A stretch of 64,000 bases of DNA from Enterococcus avium ATCC 14025. GTDB taxonomy: Bacteria > Bacillota > Bacilli > Lactobacillales > Enterococcaceae. Each line of letters opens with the position of its first letter. Positions within the stretch are counted from its first letter, which is position 1. The stretch lies in NCBI RefSeq assembly GCF_000406965.1, contig NZ_KE136366.1, forward strand, positions 211,445 to 275,444, in the 5' to 3' direction. This document shows, piece by piece, positions 62,008 through 64,000 of the stretch. Under the pieces are notes generated by a model, which saw only the letters and a program-made list of their open reading frames with translations, searched no databases and was not told where the DNA came from. A program made the translations under genes and the position numbers.

Positions 62008-63015
62008 ATGAATCCAGAAAAAATTGAAACAGCTTTTTCTTTGATGGAAGAAGCGATCATCGCATTGCAGCATTCACTAGGAACTTCTTTTTTTGACGCT
62101 TACATCGAAAATACGGAGAACTTAGTTGACAATGCAAAAGTACGCGTGCTTGATCAACAACCTGATGCTGATACTGTCACAAAAGTAGAAGCATTGTATC
62201 AAAAATTAATAGGATTAGAGCTTGAGCAAGAAGATTGGCGTAAATTAACGCAATTGATTTTGCTTAAGGGTTCAAAAACGGAAAGCTTACAGCCAAACCA
62301 TCAATTGACGCCAGATAGTATTGGCTTTTTATTTGTTTTTCTAATTGAACAATTAACGTTAAAAAAGAATCAACCATTAGAAATTTTAGATATTACTGTT
62401 GGTATGGGAAATCTATTACTGACGGTGTTGATCAATTTACAGGCAGCAGATTATTCAGTTAAGGGAATCGGTGTGGATAATGATGAGACACTTCTTGCTA
62501 TTGCAGCTTCAAATAGCTTATTGATGAAGGAAGAAATCAAATTATTCCATCAAGATAGTTTACAGGACTTGTTAGTCGATCCAGTTGATTATGTGATCGG
62601 TGATCTTCCCGTAGGTTATTATCCAAATGATCAGCAAGCGGAGAAGTTTGCGACTCATTCTGAAAAAGAACACAGCTATGCTCATCATTTATTGATGGAG
62701 CAAGCCATGAATTATGTGAAGCCTGAGGGTTTTGGTCTTTTCTTAGTACCAAGTAATTTTTTAGAAACTGAACAGGGCCCGTTACTGCAAAAATGGTTAA
62801 AAGATGAAGTGCTATTGCAAGGAATCATCCAATTACCAGATGAATTATTTAAGTCTGAGCATTCACGGAAGAGTATTCTACTGTTACAGAAAAAAGGTGA
62901 AACGGCTGAACAAGCAGAAAAAGTATTGCTCGTTCATCTCCCATCATTAAAAGATCCAAAACAAGTAACCGAGTTCTTCAAAAAATTCGAGGACTGGAAG
63001 TCTTCTAATTTATAA
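62008..63015 (+). CDS. Class I SAM-dependent methyltransferase, YtxK-like
   Basis: 335 aa from the ATG at 62008 with GAGGTG upstream. It has an N-terminal helical region, SAM loop LDITVGMGNLLL (about 125-136), an N6-adenine-methyltransferase-type motif DLPVGYYP (about 195; DPPY in true DNA methylases), and ASNFLETEQG. Such genes sit between comG and ackA in many Bacilli (B. subtilis ytxK-ackA). The target is unknown; DNA methylation is possible but unproven. Confidence 0.85.
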   Translation: MNPEKIETAFSLMEEAIIALQHSLGTSFFDAYIENTENLVDNAKVRVLDQQPDADTVTKVEALYQKLIGLELEQEDWRKLTQLILLKGSKTESLQPNHQLTPDSIGFLFVFLIEQLTLKKNQPLEILDITVGMGNLLLTVLINLQAADYSVKGIGVDNDETLLAIAASNSLLMKEEIKLFHQDSLQDLLVDPVDYVIGDLPVGYYPNDQQAEKFATHSEKEHSYAHHLLMEQAMNYVKPEGFGLFLVPSNFLETEQGPLLQKWLKDEVLLQGIIQLPDELFKSEHSRKSILLLQKKGETAEQAEKVLLVHLPSLKDPKQVTEFFKKFEDWKSSNL

Positions 63016-63062
63016 ACTGCTCGTAGGAGCTAAAAGCATTTCAATTATAAAGGAGAGTTAAA

Positions 63063-64000
63063 ATGTCAAAAACAATTGCAATCAATGCAGGTAGTTCAAG
63101 TCTAAAATGGCAACTTTATCAAATGCCTGAGGAATCAGTAATCGCTAAAGGAATCGTTGAACGGATCGGCTTGAATGATTCAATCTTTACCATCAAATAT
63201 GGCGATGGAGAAAAATTTGAACAAATTTTAGATATCAAAGATCATGAAGTTGCGGTTCAAATGCTATTAGACCAATTAATCGAACTAAAAATTATCACAT
63301 CATTTGATGAGATTACTGGTGTCGGTCACCGTGTAGTAGCTGGCGGTGAATATTTTAAGGATTCTGTTTTGATTGATGATGAGGTCTTGGAAAAAATCGA
63401 AGAACTAAGTGAATTCGCACCGTTGCACAATCCAGCAAATGCAATGGGAATCAAGGCTTTCCGTCATATTTTGCCAAATGTAACAAGTGTGGCTGTTTTT
63501 GACACTTCTTTCCATTCAACAATGCCGGCAACGAACTATTTGTATAGTATTCCTAAAGAGTATTATGATAAGTATTCTGCTCGTAAATATGGTTTCCACG
63601 GAACTAGTCACCGCTATGTTTCAGAACGTGCGGCTGAATTACTTGGCAAACCGATTGAAGAAACGAAGATTATTACTGCCCACATTGGTAATGGGGGTTC
63701 TGTTACTGCTGTTGAAGGTGGTAAATCAGTTGATACATCTATGGGCTTCACGCCGTTAGCAGGGCTGACGATGGGAACACGTGCTGGGGACATTGATGCT
63801 TCATTGCTTCCATATCTAATGGAAAAAGCAGGAATCAAGGATATCAACGAGATGATTGATGTATTGAACAAAAAATCAGGTGTTTTAGGGTTAACAGGTA
63901 TTTCAAGTGATATGCGCGACATCGAAAATGGTGCTGACGAAGGCAATGAAGAAGCTATTTTAGCTTTGGATATTTATTGTGATCGTATCCGTAAATATAT
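63063..64000 (+). CDS. ackA: Acetate kinase (3' end outside window)
   Basis: 312 codons are visible of about 395. The N-terminus [20 protein letters not shown], the catalytic stretch [11 protein letters not shown] and [13 protein letters not shown], and GNGGSVTAV with [16 protein letters not shown] are all diagnostic. It converts acetyl phosphate and ADP to acetate and ATP. GGAGAG precedes the ATG. Its gene runs off the right edge. Confidence 0.95.
   Translation, partial: MSKTIAINAGSSSLKWQLYQMPEESVIAKGIVERIGLNDSIFTIKYGDGEKFEQILDIKDHEVAVQMLLDQLIELKIITSFDEITGVGHRVVAGGEYFKDSVLIDDEVLEKIEELSEFAPLHNPANAMGIKAFRHILPNVTSVAVFDTSFHSTMPATNYLYSIPKEYYDKYSARKYGFHGTSHRYVSERAAELLGKPIEETKIITAHIGNGGSVTAVEGGKSVDTSMGFTPLAGLTMGTRAGDIDASLLPYLMEKAGIKDINEMIDVLNKKSGVLGLTGISSDMRDIENGADEGNEEAILALDIYCDRIRKY

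Overview
The window is a low-GC Firmicutes chromosome segment that looks like Enterococcus or a very close relative; the species cannot be fixed from the sequence. Reasons: strong AGGAGG-type ribosome binding sites with frequent TTG/GTG starts, enterococcal/lactobacillal families (DUF1831 beside a cysteine desulfurase, DUF1033 beside topB, ecsAB/hit/prsA synteny, LevR-type PTS control, a THF riboswitch on folT, a T-box on an amino-acid ABC transporter) and an IS1182-type element. No rRNA, tRNA or CRISPR array was seen.

Layout. 1-630: a ComK-like gene cut by the window edge. 853-11490: a LysR regulator divergent from an accessory catabolic cluster (YdiN-like MFS carrier, Gfo/Idh/MocA oxidoreductase, second carrier, hydantoinase/oxoprolinase-like ATPase, HExxH protein, Fe-S/FMN/FAD enoate-reductase-like enzyme with a frameshifted 3' end, type I 3-dehydroquinate dehydratase). 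The mix suggests uptake and breakdown of a hydroaromatic compound related to quinate or shikimate; this is inference. 11650-21615: a glycosyltransferase-like gene with a possible in-frame amber interruption, folT with its riboswitch, two tandem unknown paralogues, pepO, a C39-like protease, prs, a cysteine desulfurase with DUF1831, and an unknown gene. 21601-23188: an IS1182-family element inside a terminator hairpin, flanked by a 25-bp duplication of the hairpin core, followed by about 400 bp of tandem non-coding repeats whose predicted helices show compensatory changes.

23665-32535: phosphoesterase, signal peptidase, a YtrA-type GntR/membrane protein pair, mnmA, an MdtG-like efflux pump, DUF1033 and topB. 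32813-41889: a TetR regulator, a LevR-like activator, and a sigma-54 PTS operon (IIB, IIA, Eis-like acetyltransferase, IIC, GH1 phospho-glycosidase, MupG/DUF871), which imports and cleaves a phosphorylated disaccharide. 41926-44536: a probable histidine ABC importer behind a T-box with a duplicated antiterminator/terminator module. 44643-53420: ftsK, rlmN, a toroid 'prenyltransferase-like' protein, an antirepressor-like protein, DUF2798, an NrtR-type Nudix protein, prsA, ytxH and hit. 53698-64000: ecsAB, dat, ccrZ, trmB, the complete comGA-GG pilus operon, a YtxK-like methyltransferase and the start of ackA.

A comK-like gene and a full comG operon sit at opposite ends of the window, so the genetic basis for transformation-pilus assembly is present. 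The most unusual signals are the tandem structured repeats, the T-box duplication, the IS insertion into a terminator, and the hydroaromatic-type cluster with its damaged reductase.
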